Positions 40,023-49,056 are shown, counted from the first letter of the stretch. The stretch is DNA of 64,000 bases from Mycolicibacterium aubagnense (GCF_010730955.1 NZ_AP022577.1:1364001-1428000); one strand, 5' to 3'. The notes: generated from the letters alone by a model not told the origin. Program-made: numbers and translations.

Positions 40023-40436
40023 TTGAGTACCGTCGATGACGCGTCACCCAGCTTGACGACACTGAAGCAGCTTTTCGACCACCTCGGCCTGGCCGAGGTG
40101 GATTCTCCCGAAGGCACTCTGGCCATGGAACTCCCGGTGACGCAGGCGGTCGTCAACACCAACGGCGGTCTGCAGGGCGGGCTGATCGCCACCATCGCCG
40201 ACGTCGCCGGCGGCCTTCTGGTCTCGCGCACCATGTCGTTCGGAAACCACATCACCACAACGGATCTGCACATCCGCTATCTGCGCCGCATCGACACCGG
40301 GCCGGCCCGCGCGGTGGCGCACATCGTGCACCATGGGCGCCGATCAGCCGTCATTCAGGTCGAAATCCTGCGCGGTAACGGCGATCTCGCCGCGACGGCA
40401 ACCGTCAACTTCGCGGCGCTGGAAGGCCGGGCCTGA
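40023..40436 (+). CDS. PaaI-family hotdog thioesterase
   Basis: A 137-residue hotdog-fold thioesterase. The signature is VVNTNGGLQGGLIATIADVAGGLLVSR (about 42-68), with the family G-x(2)-HGG replaced by GGLQGG and the conserved catalytic aspartate kept. The start is assigned to TTG 40023 because GGGAG lies 6 bases upstream. ATG 39987 lies next to a GATAAT -10-like box and has no ribosome site. It hydrolyses a medium-chain or aromatic acyl-CoA. It converges end to end with the enoyl-CoA hydratase gene. Confidence 0.84.
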   Translation: MSTVDDASPSLTTLKQLFDHLGLAEVDSPEGTLAMELPVTQAVVNTNGGLQGGLIATIADVAGGLLVSRTMSFGNHITTTDLHIRYLRRIDTGPARAVAHIVHHGRRSAVIQVEILRGNGDLAATATVNFAALEGRA

Positions 40437-41345
40437 TCACTGCCCGCCGCGCGCCTGATCCTTGACCGCCGGCACCACGGGCGGCGCGGTGCGCCAGTTC
40501 GGCAGACCGTCCTCCTCCAGTCCGACCGGGAAACCGTTCTCGTGCACCTGCGCCCAGTGACTGTGGTTGAGCTCGTGCAGGGTGAAGCAGGCATTCAGGG
40601 AGTTGTAGAAGCCCATGTTGTCCTGCGTCTGGTTCACCGATTCTTTGATCAGCAGGGCGGCCATCGTCGGCACAGCGGCGATCCGACGGGCGAATTCCAG
40701 TGTGCGGTCGGCAAGTTCGTCAGCCGGGAACACCTTGCTGACCATGCCCATCCGATGAGCCTCGTCCACCGACAGACTGTCGCCGGTCAGCATCAGCTCC
40801 TTGGTCTTGCGGGGACCGAATTCCCATGGGTGCGCGAAGTATTCGACTCCGCACATACCGAGCCGAGTACCCACCACGTCGGCGAAGGTGGTGTTGTCGG
40901 CCGCGACGATCAGGTCGCACGCCCACATCAGCATGAGCGAAGCGGCGTACACGTCACCGTGTACCTGGGCGACGGTGATCTTGCGCAGGTTGCGCCAGCG
41001 GCGGGTGTTCTCGAAGTAGTAGTGCCACTCCTGCAGCATCAGCATCTCGGCACCCGAACGAGTGGCGCCGTTGATCCGGAAACTCGGATGCTGGTCGGGC
41101 CCCGGCGTCCGTTCGGCGCGGGACTGCGCCGAGCCGAGGTCGTGGCCGGAGGAGAACATCGGGCCCAGGCCGCCGAGGATGACGACCCGCACCGTGTCGT
41201 CGGCCTCGGCCCGCAGGAACGCCTCGTGCAGTTCGGTGAGCATGCCACGGCTCTGCGCATTGCGAGTGTCCGGACGGTTCAACATGATCCGGGCGATGGT
41301 GCCTTCATCGAGGGTTTCGTAGGTGACGTACTTGTAGTCGGTCAT
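40437..41345 (-). CDS. Enoyl-CoA hydratase family protein
   Basis: A 302-residue crotonase-fold protein, longer than classical hydratases (about 260). Motifs: IMLNRPDTRNAQSRGML (about 20-36), ILGGLGPMFSSGHDLGS (oxyanion hole, about 56-72), QVHGDVYAASLMLMWACDLIVAAD (about 127-150) and a C-terminal extension ending PPVVPAVKDQARGGQ. The DVVGTRLGMCGVEYFAHPWEFG segment matches a mycobacterial EchA subgroup of unassigned reaction. It is the last gene of the LLM-P450-small protein-DUF35-thiolase-hydratase operon, which suggests hydration before thiolytic or retro-aldol cleavage. Confidence 0.88.
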   Translation of the reverse strand: MTDYKYVTYETLDEGTIARIMLNRPDTRNAQSRGMLTELHEAFLRAEADDTVRVVILGGLGPMFSSGHDLGSAQSRAERTPGPDQHPSFRINGATRSGAEMLMLQEWHYYFENTRRWRNLRKITVAQVHGDVYAASLMLMWACDLIVAADNTTFADVVGTRLGMCGVEYFAHPWEFGPRKTKELMLTGDSLSVDEAHRMGMVSKVFPADELADRTLEFARRIAAVPTMAALLIKESVNQTQDNMGFYNSLNACFTLHELNHSHWAQVHENGFPVGLEEDGLPNWRTAPPVVPAVKDQARGGQ

Positions 41346-41357
41346 GACGTGCTTCCC

Positions 41358-42503
41358 CTAAAGGCTCAGAATGGTCGCCGAGGCGGTACCCGGCGCACCG
41401 TACACCTGAGCCAGGCCGACCCGCGGGTTGCCCGGCACCTGCCGGTCCCCTGCCTCGCCGCGAAGCTGGCGCACCAGCTCGTGCATCTGACGCAGGCCCG
41501 ATGCACCGATCGGCTCGCCGTTGGCGATCAGACCGCCGTCGGTGTTGATCGGCAGCGACCCATGAATTTCGGTGGCGCCGTCGGCCAACAACTTCTCCTG
41601 CTCGCCGTCGGCACACAGTCCGGTCTCGGCCATGTGGATGACCTCGGCACCGGCGTCGGTGTCTTGCAGCTGCGCGATGTCGACGTCCTCCGGGCCGATG
41701 CCGGCGGCTTCGTAGGCGGCCTTGGCCGCATACACCGTGGGCGACACATCCTCGTCGAGCGGCGCGGAGGTGGCGTGCACCTCGTAGGCGCCGTAGGTGC
41801 GGGTACGGATCTCACTGGCACGCACGTACACCGGCTTGTCGGTGTAGCGGTGGGCAATGTCGGCCCGGCACATGATGACCGCGGCGGCACCCTCATCGGG
41901 CGCGCAGAACATGTACTGCCGCAACGGGTAGTTGAGCACCGGAGACGCCATGATCTCGTCCACCGTGATCTCTTTGCGCCGGAACGCGTTCGGGTTCAGG
42001 ATGCCGTTGCGAAAGTTCTTGTTGGCCACCCGCGCCAGCGTCTCCTCGGAGATGCCGTGTTTGTTGATGTAGTGGTTGGCCTTCATCCCGAAGAACTTCG
42101 TGGTGACGAACTGCCCGTTGTTGGCGTACCACTGCGGCAGCGCGAGCTTGGCCGGGTCGTCGGTGAAGGCGCCACGCGGATGCTTGTCCAGGCCGATCGC
42201 GATGCCGATGTCGTACTTCCCGAGCCGGATCGTGTCGGCGGTCTGCTGGATGGCGCTGGCCGCGGTGGCACAGGCGTTGAACACGTTGGTGAACGTGATA
42301 CCCGTCAGCCCCACCAGGCGCGTCACCGCATCGGGATTGGACACCTCGTAGCTGCCGCCGAACCCGAACTGGATGTCTTTCCACTCCAGCTTGGCATCGG
42401 TCAGCGCACCCTGGATCGCTTCGGCGCCCATCTCCATCGCGGTCTTGTCGAACCGGCCGAACGGGTGGATACCGACACCGATGATCGCTACGTCATTGGA
42501 CAT
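41358..42503 (-). CDS. Thiolase-fold lipid-transfer protein (Ltp/SCP-x-like)
   Basis: A 381-residue thiolase-superfamily protein of the sterol-carrier/Ltp type. The nucleophile is C78 in FTNVFNACATAAS. Further family features are GLDKHPRGAF, FFGMKANHY, CAPDEGAAAVIMC and the C-terminal NTDGGLIANGEPIGASGLRQ. Ltp proteins in steroid degradation act as thiolases or, with a DUF35 partner, as retro-aldolases. The DUF35 gene is directly upstream (11-base gap), so the second option is realistic. It has a close paralogue at 53051 that lacks a DUF35 neighbour. The start is ATG 42503; a longer frame would overlap the DUF35 gene. Confidence 0.9.
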   Translation of the reverse strand: MSNDVAIIGVGIHPFGRFDKTAMEMGAEAIQGALTDAKLEWKDIQFGFGGSYEVSNPDAVTRLVGLTGITFTNVFNACATAASAIQQTADTIRLGKYDIGIAIGLDKHPRGAFTDDPAKLALPQWYANNGQFVTTKFFGMKANHYINKHGISEETLARVANKNFRNGILNPNAFRRKEITVDEIMASPVLNYPLRQYMFCAPDEGAAAVIMCRADIAHRYTDKPVYVRASEIRTRTYGAYEVHATSAPLDEDVSPTVYAAKAAYEAAGIGPEDVDIAQLQDTDAGAEVIHMAETGLCADGEQEKLLADGATEIHGSLPINTDGGLIANGEPIGASGLRQMHELVRQLRGEAGDRQVPGNPRVGLAQVYGAPGTASATILSL

Positions 42504-42514
42504 TTTCTGTACCC

Positions 42515-42931
42515 CTAAACCGGCTGGAACGCGAAGGTGACGATCTCGTTGCCATCCGCGTCGGTGGTGAACGGAATCATCGTGAGCTCGACCTCCATGC
42601 CGAATTCCAGCTTGGCAGGGTCGTTTTCGGTGAGCCGGCCCTCGACGCGGATCACGTCGCCGAGCTGTACCAGTCCGACGCCGAACGGCACGAAGTCCTT
42701 GCCGGTGGGACCGGCGTACGGCGCGCCGGGCGGGAATCCCTGTGTGGTCCAAGCAATCACGGTGCCGCGGCGCGGCAGCAGCACCTCGGACATCTCGGCC
42801 TTGCTGCACTTCGGGCAGCGATCCTGGCGCGGGAACGTCGTCGCCGAACACTCACCGCACCGACTACCGATGAGCTGCGGCTCCGCATCGGGCCAGGTGG
42901 AGATTTCCGGGGCAAGCGCCTTCTGCATCAT
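42515..42931 (-). CDS. Zn-ribbon/OB-fold DUF35 protein, thiolase partner
   Basis: A 138-residue DUF35 protein: a rubredoxin-like zinc ribbon (CGECSATTFPRQDRCPKC, about 25-42, four cysteines) followed by an OB fold (about 50-135). In actinobacterial sterol catabolism such domains bind Ltp-type thiolases and provide a CoA-binding platform, as with ChsH2-Ltp2. It lies 11 bases upstream of the Ltp gene. Two ATG codons lie in tandem at the start; either may be used. Confidence 0.91.
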   Translation of the reverse strand: MMQKALAPEISTWPDAEPQLIGSRCGECSATTFPRQDRCPKCSKAEMSEVLLPRRGTVIAWTTQGFPPGAPYAGPTGKDFVPFGVGLVQLGDVIRVEGRLTENDPAKLEFGMEVELTMIPFTTDADGNEIVTFAFQPV

Positions 42932-42936
42932 CAGTC

Positions 42937-43251
42937 CTAATCGCTCGCAGGGAGGGGTTTGGCTTCCTTGAGCGCAAGCGGTGTGGACCCGACGCTCAGC
43001 GTGCCCGCACCGGCCTTGGTGACCAGCACCTCTGCCGCGGAATCGTCGACATACCGCTTACCCATCACGGCGCCGCCGGACAGCTCCGGGTCGAGAGCCA
43101 ATGCGCCGTCGGCCTGAGCATCGGAACTGGCATCGAGCGCCACCATCGGGGCGCCTCCGCACCGCAGGTCGTCCAGGCTGTCACCAGTGCGGACGACGAT
43201 CACCTGGGTGTCGCACACCTGACTCCGCAGGCGACTACCTGTTTTGACCAT
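42937..43251 (-). CDS. Small hypothetical protein in the P450/thiolase operon
   Basis: A 104-residue soluble protein of unknown function (MVKTGSRLRSQVCDTQVIVV start). It has two cysteines (QVCD, LRCGG) and an RCGGAPMV turn, then a beta-rich remainder ending KPLPASD. ATG 43251 is used; a GTG three codons earlier is possible. It lies between the P450 and DUF35 genes, within 6 bases of the latter. Genes like it occur beside ACAD/Ltp clusters of mycobacteria, but I cannot name a domain. The cysteines suggest metal or disulfide chemistry. Confidence 0.72.
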   Translation of the reverse strand: MVKTGSRLRSQVCDTQVIVVRTGDSLDDLRCGGAPMVALDASSDAQADGALALDPELSGGAVMGKRYVDDSAAEVLVTKAGAGTLSVGSTPLALKEAKPLPASD

Positions 43252-43279
43252 GAGAAGCACATTATCAGATAGGAGAACG

Positions 43280-44524
43280 TCACTTCCCCGAAGTCAGCGA
43301 GTAACGGATCGGCAGGTGTTTGAGGCCGCCGACGAAGATGGTCGCGACCTGCTGCGGAGTGCCCGCCAGCTCGATCGACCGGAGCCGTGGGATCAACTCC
43401 GAGAAGAAACTGGTGACCTCCATACGCGCGAGCGCTGCGCCCAAGCAAAAGTGAACGCCGTAGCCGAACGCCACGTGCTTGTTGGGGTCACGACCCGCAT
43501 CGAAACGGAACGGGTCGTCGAAGACGTCTTCGTCGCGGTTGGCCGACACGTACGACAGCAGTACCGACTCCCCCGCCGCGATCGGCACGCCCCGGATGGT
43601 GGCATCCTCGCGCGCGGTGCGCATGAACTCCTTCACCGGCGTCACCCAGCGGATCATCTCCTCGGTGGCGAGAGGCATCAGTTCGGGGTTCGCGCGCAGC
43701 CGCTCGAGTTGATCCGGATTCTCGATGAGCGCCCGCAGACCGCCGGAGACCACCGCACTCGTGGTGTCGTGGCCGGCCGTCGCGATGATCACGTAGTACG
43801 AGACGGTGTCGATGTCACCGAGCGGCTCCCCCTGGAGCCTGGCGTTGGCAATGGCCGACGCCAGGTCGCCGGTGGGGTTCTCGCGGCGCGCGGCGGTCAA
43901 CGCGGTGAAATAGCTGAACATCTCGAACAGCGCGGCACCCTTTTCCTCGGGAGTGACGCCCCGGGAGAACTCCGAATCGTCGGCGCCGAACAATTCCTGG
44001 GTATACACCAACATCCGGGGGAAGTCGGATTCGGGCAAACCGAGGAGCGACATGATCACGTACAGCGGGTAATTCACCGCCACCTCTTGGACGAAGTCGC
44101 ATTCGTCGCCCAACTCCATCATCCGGTCGACGTACCGCTTCGCGAGTTCATCGACGCGAACGCGCAAGTCCCGCATGGCCTTCGGCCGAAACCAGTCGGC
44201 ACCGATCGCCCGCACCAGCCGATGCTGCGGGTCGTCCAGGTGGATCAGGGTGCTGATGCCCAGAGCGGCCTGGTGCTCGTCGGCCTCTTCGGTCATCAAC
44301 ACCGGCCGCGGCGAGTTGGTGAACTGTGTGTTGGCGCGTTCGATCGCCATGACGTCGTCGTGTTTGGTGATCGCCCAGAATGGCTTATAGCCGGCGACGT
44401 CAACCTTGGATACGGGTGCATGGGCACGCAGAAAAGCCAGTGCCGCATGGAGTTTCGACTCGTCGGCGTAAGCGGATGGATCTGCGAACACCCCGGCGGC
44501 ATCGGCGGTGGTCGGGGCACTCAT
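43280..44524 (-). CDS. Cytochrome P450
   Basis: A 414-residue soluble P450 of the actinobacterial type. I-helix ATAGHDTTSAVVSGG (about 244-258), K-helix EEMIR (ExxR), and haem loop FGYGVHFCLGAALARM with C360 as thiolate ligand are all present. The start is ATG 44524; a longer frame would run into the LLM gene upstream. It hydroxylates a lipophilic substrate using a ferredoxin, the only one here being at 34553. It falls broadly with CYP families used for sterol or terpene oxidation, but family-level assignment needs comparison. It lies in an operon with LLM, DUF35 and Ltp genes. Confidence 0.92.
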   Translation of the reverse strand: MSAPTTADAAGVFADPSAYADESKLHAALAFLRAHAPVSKVDVAGYKPFWAITKHDDVMAIERANTQFTNSPRPVLMTEEADEHQAALGISTLIHLDDPQHRLVRAIGADWFRPKAMRDLRVRVDELAKRYVDRMMELGDECDFVQEVAVNYPLYVIMSLLGLPESDFPRMLVYTQELFGADDSEFSRGVTPEEKGAALFEMFSYFTALTAARRENPTGDLASAIANARLQGEPLGDIDTVSYYVIIATAGHDTTSAVVSGGLRALIENPDQLERLRANPELMPLATEEMIRWVTPVKEFMRTAREDATIRGVPIAAGESVLLSYVSANRDEDVFDDPFRFDAGRDPNKHVAFGYGVHFCLGAALARMEVTSFFSELIPRLRSIELAGTPQQVATIFVGGLKHLPIRYSLTSGK

Positions 44525-44534
44525 GGGCGGCTCC

Positions 44535-45563
44535 TCACTGTTGCAACTCTGCGAGTACGGCTTTGACGGTTTCCTCCGGCAGCTGCGGCGGCAGACCGAT
44601 GGTGACCCGGTCGATGACACCGGCACACCGTTCCGTGATCGCGACGGCCAACTCGTTGACCGGCGCGACGACCGCGATCTCGGCGAGCATGACGTCGTCG
44701 ATGAGCTGAGCCATCGCATCCCATTCGCCGCCCAGCGACAGTCGACGCAGCTCGGGCTGCAGGTCACCCCAGCCGTGCAGCTCGAGCACCCGGCGGTAGG
44801 CGGGCGTCGATGCGTAGAAGGCGATCTGCTTGCGGGCCCGTCCTGCAGCGGCGGCCATCTGATCGTCGTCGGTACCGGTAACGACCATGACCGGGAATGC
44901 GAGCTCGAAATCGACACGGTCGCGGCCCGCTCGCTCCAGCCCGCGCCGCACTGCCGGTTCGGTGACTTCCGTGAGGTAGCGCCGGGTGGTGAACGCATGG
45001 CCGACCAGACCGGCAGCCACCTCAGCGGCCAGCCCGGTCATCGCATCGCCGACAGCGGCCACGAACACCTTCGGAAATCCGTACTCGTGCGGTTCCGGGA
45101 CGAACATCGGGGTCATCAGCTTGTGCGTATAGAAATCGCCCTCGAACCGCAGGGTGCCGCCGTCGCGCCAGCACGTCCAAATCGCTTGCAGTGCAGCGAT
45201 GAATTCCCGCATGCGGCGTACCGGATGACTCCACGGCATGCTGAACCGGTTCTCGATGTGGGGCTGGATCTGCGACCCGAGACCGAGCAGGAACCGACCC
45301 CTCGAATAGCCCTGCAGATCCCACCCTACGTTGGCGACCGTCATGGGCGATCGGGCGAAAGCCACGGCGATACCGGTGCCGAGTTCGATACTGGAAGTGT
45401 GTTCGGCGGCAAGTGCCATCGGCAGGAACGGATCGTGGTTGACCTCTGCGGTCCAACAGCCGCTGTACCCGCGCCGCTCCAGGGTGCTTGCGGCATGCGG
45501 CACATCGGCGAGAGCGCAGTTCACGCCCCCGTCGACCGTCAGGCCAACGCGGTCGCCAACCAT
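44535..45563 (-). CDS. LLM-class F420-dependent oxidoreductase
   Basis: First gene of the operon running to 40437. A 342-residue luciferase-like protein of the TIGR03617-type F420 group. It shows HAASTLERRGYSGCWTAEVNHDPFLP (about 23-48), ELGTGIAVAFARSPM (about 60-74), GRFLLGLGSQIQPHIENRFSMPW (about 88-110) and KVFVAAVGDAMT. Its promoter region faces a carboxyltransferase gene and contains a 17-base semi-palindrome (45576-45592). The probable role is F420H2-dependent oxidation or reduction of an intermediate; substrate unknown. Confidence 0.89.
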   Translation of the reverse strand: MVGDRVGLTVDGGVNCALADVPHAASTLERRGYSGCWTAEVNHDPFLPMALAAEHTSSIELGTGIAVAFARSPMTVANVGWDLQGYSRGRFLLGLGSQIQPHIENRFSMPWSHPVRRMREFIAALQAIWTCWRDGGTLRFEGDFYTHKLMTPMFVPEPHEYGFPKVFVAAVGDAMTGLAAEVAAGLVGHAFTTRRYLTEVTEPAVRRGLERAGRDRVDFELAFPVMVVTGTDDDQMAAAAGRARKQIAFYASTPAYRRVLELHGWGDLQPELRRLSLGGEWDAMAQLIDDVMLAEIAVVAPVNELAVAITERCAGVIDRVTIGLPPQLPEETVKAVLAELQQ

Positions 45564-45575
45564 GTTGTAGACGCT

Positions 45576-45592
45576 ACAGTAAGCAATTCAGT
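45576..45592. promoter_or_regulatory. Candidate operator ACAGTAAGCAATTCAGT
   Basis: A 17-base element between the divergent LLM and carboxyltransferase genes. It matches the clearer palindrome at 50566 (ACTGTAAGCTTTACGGT) at 13 of 17 positions, including ACxGTAAGC. By itself it is only an imperfect palindrome. TACAGT and TACTGT -10-like boxes overlap it in the two directions. Confidence 0.45.
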
Positions 45593-45628
45593 ATGGTCAA
45601 CGTGACAAGCCATCAGTGAGGAACTGCG

Positions 45629-47125
45629 ATGACGGATCGGCCCGACTGGAAGCAGACTCTCGAGGACCTCGAGGGCCTGCGCGAACGGACCCGCGCGATG
45701 GGAGGGCCCGAGCGACTGGCCAAGCACCACGGCAAGGGCAAGCTCGACGCGCGCGGCCGACTGGACCACCTACTGGACCCTGGGACCTTCCGCGAATTCG
45801 GCACCTTGGTGGGCGGTGACATCGCCGCGGACGGCATCGTCACCGGATCGGGTCTCATCAATGGCGCACCGGTCATGGTGGGGGCAGAGGACTTCACCAC
45901 GCTGGCCGGCAGCATCGGGCCGGGCGGCAATGCCAAGCGGTACCGGCTCGCCGAACTCGCTCTGCACGACCGGATTCCGCTCGTGATGTTGCTGGAGGGC
46001 GCGGGGTTCCGGCCCAGCGGCGAACATTACGGCCGCACACCCACCGACCTGATCGCGCAGGCTCGCTGCTCAGGCCGGGTGCCGACCATCTCGGCGGTAT
46101 TGGGACCGTCCGCCGGACACGGCGCGCTCGTCGCCCCGGTGTGCGACTGGACGATCATGAGTCAGCAGGGCGCCATCTTCACCGCCGGTCCACCCGTCGT
46201 GAAAGAGTCCACCGGCGAGGAGATTTCGAAAGCAGAGCTCGGTGGCCCCGGCGTCGCGCTGACCAGTGGCGTCATCCACAACGGCGCCGCCGACGACGAG
46301 TCCGCCCTCCAGGACATCCGCCGCTACCTGTCGTACTTCCCGTCCAGCGCGTGGTCGTATCCGACCAAGCTGTCGGCGACCGACGTGTGCGCATCACGGC
46401 AGACACCTGAACTGCTCGACGTGGTGCCGCGGGACAACCGCCGCGCCTACAACATGCGCAGCGTCCTCGACATCGTGTTCGACACACCGGACTGGTTCGA
46501 GGTGCAACCCAAGTTCGGGCCCGCCATCATCTGCGCGCTGGCCCACCTCGGCGGCCATCCGGTGGCCGTCATCGCCAACCAGCCCAACGTCCTGGCCGGC
46601 GCCATCGATGCCGACGCCGCCGACAAGGCAGCGCATTTCATCACGGTGGCCGACTCGTTCCACCTGCCGATCATCTTCCTGGCCGACAATCCCGGGATGC
46701 TGCCCGGCAGCCGCTCCGAGCGCACCGGCGTACTGCGCAGCGGCGCCCGGATGTTCGCCGCCCAGACCGCGGCGACGACCGTGAAGCTGCATGTGACGTT
46801 GCGCAAGGCCTACGGTTTCGGCTCGATGGTGATGTCGCTCTTGGGTTTCGACAATCAAGGGGCGACGTTCGCCTACCCGGGCGCGACCATGGGCGCGATG
46901 AGCGCGGCCGCCCTGAGCCGGGCATCGCACGCCGACGAGGACGTCGAGGCGAAATTGCGCCGGATGGAACTCGAAGCATCATTCCGATCGGCGGGCCACC
47001 TCGGCTTCGATGAACTCATCTCACCGGTCGAAACGCGCGACGCGCTGTTGCACGCGCTCGAGCGCGGCGTGCGCGCTCGGCAAGCCGCACCCGAGCCGGT
47101 GTCACGTACCACGATCATGCCGTAA
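45629..47125 (+). CDS. Acyl-CoA carboxylase carboxyltransferase (AccD/PccB-like)
   Basis: A 498-residue carboxyltransferase beta-type subunit that transfers CO2 from biotin to an acyl-CoA. Markers: KGKLDARGRLDHLLDPGTFREFG (about 36-58), SIGPGGNAKRYRLAELA, GPSAGHGALVAPVCDW, GGPGVALTSGVIHNGAADDE (oxyanion and acyl-CoA binding, about 204-223) and NPGMLPGSRSERTGVLRSGA (about 350-369). No biotin carboxylase/BCCP gene lies nearby, so it must borrow the genome's shared alpha subunit or act as a decarboxylase. ATG 45629. It leads an operon with an LLM and a KshA-like oxygenase. Confidence 0.9.
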   Translation: MTDRPDWKQTLEDLEGLRERTRAMGGPERLAKHHGKGKLDARGRLDHLLDPGTFREFGTLVGGDIAADGIVTGSGLINGAPVMVGAEDFTTLAGSIGPGGNAKRYRLAELALHDRIPLVMLLEGAGFRPSGEHYGRTPTDLIAQARCSGRVPTISAVLGPSAGHGALVAPVCDWTIMSQQGAIFTAGPPVVKESTGEEISKAELGGPGVALTSGVIHNGAADDESALQDIRRYLSYFPSSAWSYPTKLSATDVCASRQTPELLDVVPRDNRRAYNMRSVLDIVFDTPDWFEVQPKFGPAIICALAHLGGHPVAVIANQPNVLAGAIDADAADKAAHFITVADSFHLPIIFLADNPGMLPGSRSERTGVLRSGARMFAAQTAATTVKLHVTLRKAYGFGSMVMSLLGFDNQGATFAYPGATMGAMSAAALSRASHADEDVEAKLRRMELEASFRSAGHLGFDELISPVETRDALLHALERGVRARQAAPEPVSRTTIMP

Positions 47126-47149
47126 CAGACCTTTCAGGAGCTGGCGTCA

Positions 47150-48067
47150 GTGAAGTTCACCCTCGAATATCCGATCGAATCACCCACGGCCACAGATGGT
47201 TTCCTGCATCCCCAGGCCATCCGGCAGGTGTGCCAGCAGGCGGAGGCCTCGTGGTTCTCCGCCGTGGCGCTCAGTGAGCACCCGGCACCGTCGGCGAAGT
47301 GGCGGCGCCGCGGTGGGCACGACACCCTCGACCCGATCGCGGCGCTCGGGTTCATGGCCGGCGTGACGTCGACGGTCAAGCTGGTGACCAACTTGTATGT
47401 GCTGCCTTTTCGCAATCCATATCTGTCCGCCAAGGCGCTCACGTCGCTGGACCTCGTGTCGGGCGGCCGGCTCATCGCCGGCGTCGGCGCCGGGTACCTC
47501 CGATCCGAATTCGCGGCCCTGGGGGTAGATTTCGATCGCCGCGCCGAACTGCTCGACGAAGCCCTCGCCGCGCTGTGGTCGATCTGGATGGACCCCGAGA
47601 TTCCGGTAGCCGGCAGTGATTTCGGCGCCGTCGGTGAACTCTGGCTGCAGCGCCCCGCGCAACGGCCGCATCCCCCGCTGTGGATCGGCGGCAACGGTGG
47701 CGCGGCGATGCGCCGCGTCGTCGAGTACGGGACCGGCTGGATGCCCGTGATCTCACCACCGGAATACGCGGCGAGCATGCGCACCGTCGCTATTTCCGAT
47801 GCGCGTCAGTTCGGCGCCGCAGTGGACACGTTGCGTGGCCGGCTCGCCGCGGCCGGGCGCGATCCGGCGGGCCTGGACGTCCAGATCTTGTGCCCTGAGG
47901 TCGATCTCGACGACGAGTCAGCGGTGCGGCGCACTCGCGAACTGCTCGATGAATTGGCGGGCTACGGCGCCACCTGGGCCGTCGTCCACGTCGACGGGTC
48001 GAGCGTCGACGCGGCCGTCGACTACATCAAAGGGTTTGGCGCAACCATCATTTCGGGTGCATCATGA
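47150..48067 (+). CDS. LLM-class F420-dependent oxidoreductase
   Basis: A 305-residue luciferase-like protein, third of its class in the window. Regions: LSEHPAPSAKWRRRGGHDTLDP (about 42-63), VLPFRNPYLSAKALTSLDLVS (about 84-104), GGRLIAGVGAGYLRSEFAALG (about 105-125) and RPHPPLWIGGNGGAAMRRV. GTG 47150 has CAGGAG 9 bases upstream. The stop overlaps the KshA-like gene (ATGA). It probably reduces or oxidises the oxygenase product or precursor; no substrate evidence. Confidence 0.89.
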   Translation: MKFTLEYPIESPTATDGFLHPQAIRQVCQQAEASWFSAVALSEHPAPSAKWRRRGGHDTLDPIAALGFMAGVTSTVKLVTNLYVLPFRNPYLSAKALTSLDLVSGGRLIAGVGAGYLRSEFAALGVDFDRRAELLDEALAALWSIWMDPEIPVAGSDFGAVGELWLQRPAQRPHPPLWIGGNGGAAMRRVVEYGTGWMPVISPPEYAASMRTVAISDARQFGAAVDTLRGRLAAAGRDPAGLDVQILCPEVDLDDESAVRRTRELLDELAGYGATWAVVHVDGSSVDAAVDYIKGFGATIISGAS

Positions 48068-49056
48068 AAGTCCCCTTCACTTGGAAGGTCACCGGCTGGT
48101 TCATGATCGGCTGGTCGCAGGAGTTCGCCGCAGCAGAGGTCAAACCGCTGCGGTACTTCGGTGAAGACCTGGTCGCCTACCGCGACGAATCGGGTGAGCT
48201 GCACCTGCTCAGCGCGCACTGCCGACACCTCGGGGCACACATCGGCCACGGCGGCAAGGTGGTCGGTGACTGTGTGGAGTGCCCGTTCCACGGCTGGCGG
48301 TGGGGCCCTGACGGCTCCAACCAGTACATCCCCTACCAGCCGGACCGGCCCAACAAGGCGTTGCGGCTGCGGGTGTTCCCGGTTCGCGAGCAGTACGGGT
48401 GCGTGTTCGCCTGGTATCAGCCCCACGGTGAGGAACCGCAATGGGAATTGCCCGACCTGTTCGGCAAATTCCCGCAGTTCCCCACCGACCGCGACGCGTA
48501 TTACCGTCCATACCCAGAGTTTTCGCGTCGCGCCGAACGCGAGCCCGTCCACCCGCAGATCGTCGCCGAGAACGGGCCGGACAGTGCACACTTCCGCTAC
48601 GTGCACGGTGCCACCGTCACGCCGGTGTGCCTGAACTGGGAAGTCGTCGACGAAGAGTGGCGGTTCCTCACCGGGTGGCCGGATGCCCGCAGCGACGACC
48701 CGGACAAGATGGCGCTATATATCCACAGCCATTTCTCGGGCCTCGGCTTCGCGGTCAGCGCCTTCGAGGGCTCGTCGAACCACCGGCTGATCTTCGCCTG
48801 CACGCCGGTCGAGGACGGCTGCTCGGACATGTTCTACTCGATCTGGTGGCCGCGCCGTCCTGGTGACATATCCGACGTGCCACCGGACGAGGTGCGTGAG
48901 CACGTCGAAAGGCGATTCCTGCAGACGGTGTGGGAAGACCTCGACATCTGGCGCTACCAGGAGTACATCGAGCACCCCGCATTGTCCAAAGCAGACGCGA
49001 AACCCTATATGGCCATGCGCAAATGGGCGACGCGGTTCTACGAGGCGCCCGCGTGA
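48064..49056 (+). CDS. Rieske oxygenase, KshA-like
   Basis: A 330-residue single-component-type Rieske oxygenase. The Rieske ligands C53-x-H55-x17-C73-x2-H76 have standard spacing, and the catalytic iron site reads N170-x2-D173-x2-H176-x4-H181 (ENGPDSAHFRYVH). This layout is that of 3-ketosteroid 9-alpha-hydroxylase oxygenase (KshA) and related sterol desaturases. The N-terminal KVTGWFMIGWSQEF is typical. It overlaps the LLM gene by 4 bases. A KshB-type reductase is not in the window. The steroid assignment is by family resemblance only. Confidence 0.89.
   Translation: MKVPFTWKVTGWFMIGWSQEFAAAEVKPLRYFGEDLVAYRDESGELHLLSAHCRHLGAHIGHGGKVVGDCVECPFHGWRWGPDGSNQYIPYQPDRPNKALRLRVFPVREQYGCVFAWYQPHGEEPQWELPDLFGKFPQFPTDRDAYYRPYPEFSRRAEREPVHPQIVAENGPDSAHFRYVHGATVTPVCLNWEVVDEEWRFLTGWPDARSDDPDKMALYIHSHFSGLGFAVSAFEGSSNHRLIFACTPVEDGCSDMFYSIWWPRRPGDISDVPPDEVREHVERRFLQTVWEDLDIWRYQEYIEHPALSKADAKPYMAMRKWATRFYEAPA

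Noticed and set aside
40542..42518. A 658-codon open frame on the plus strand
   Set aside because: It lies antisense over the hydratase and Ltp genes, whose minus-strand products match known families along their length. The plus-strand translation is low-complexity (V/H/R/G-rich), as expected from high-GC antisense frames.
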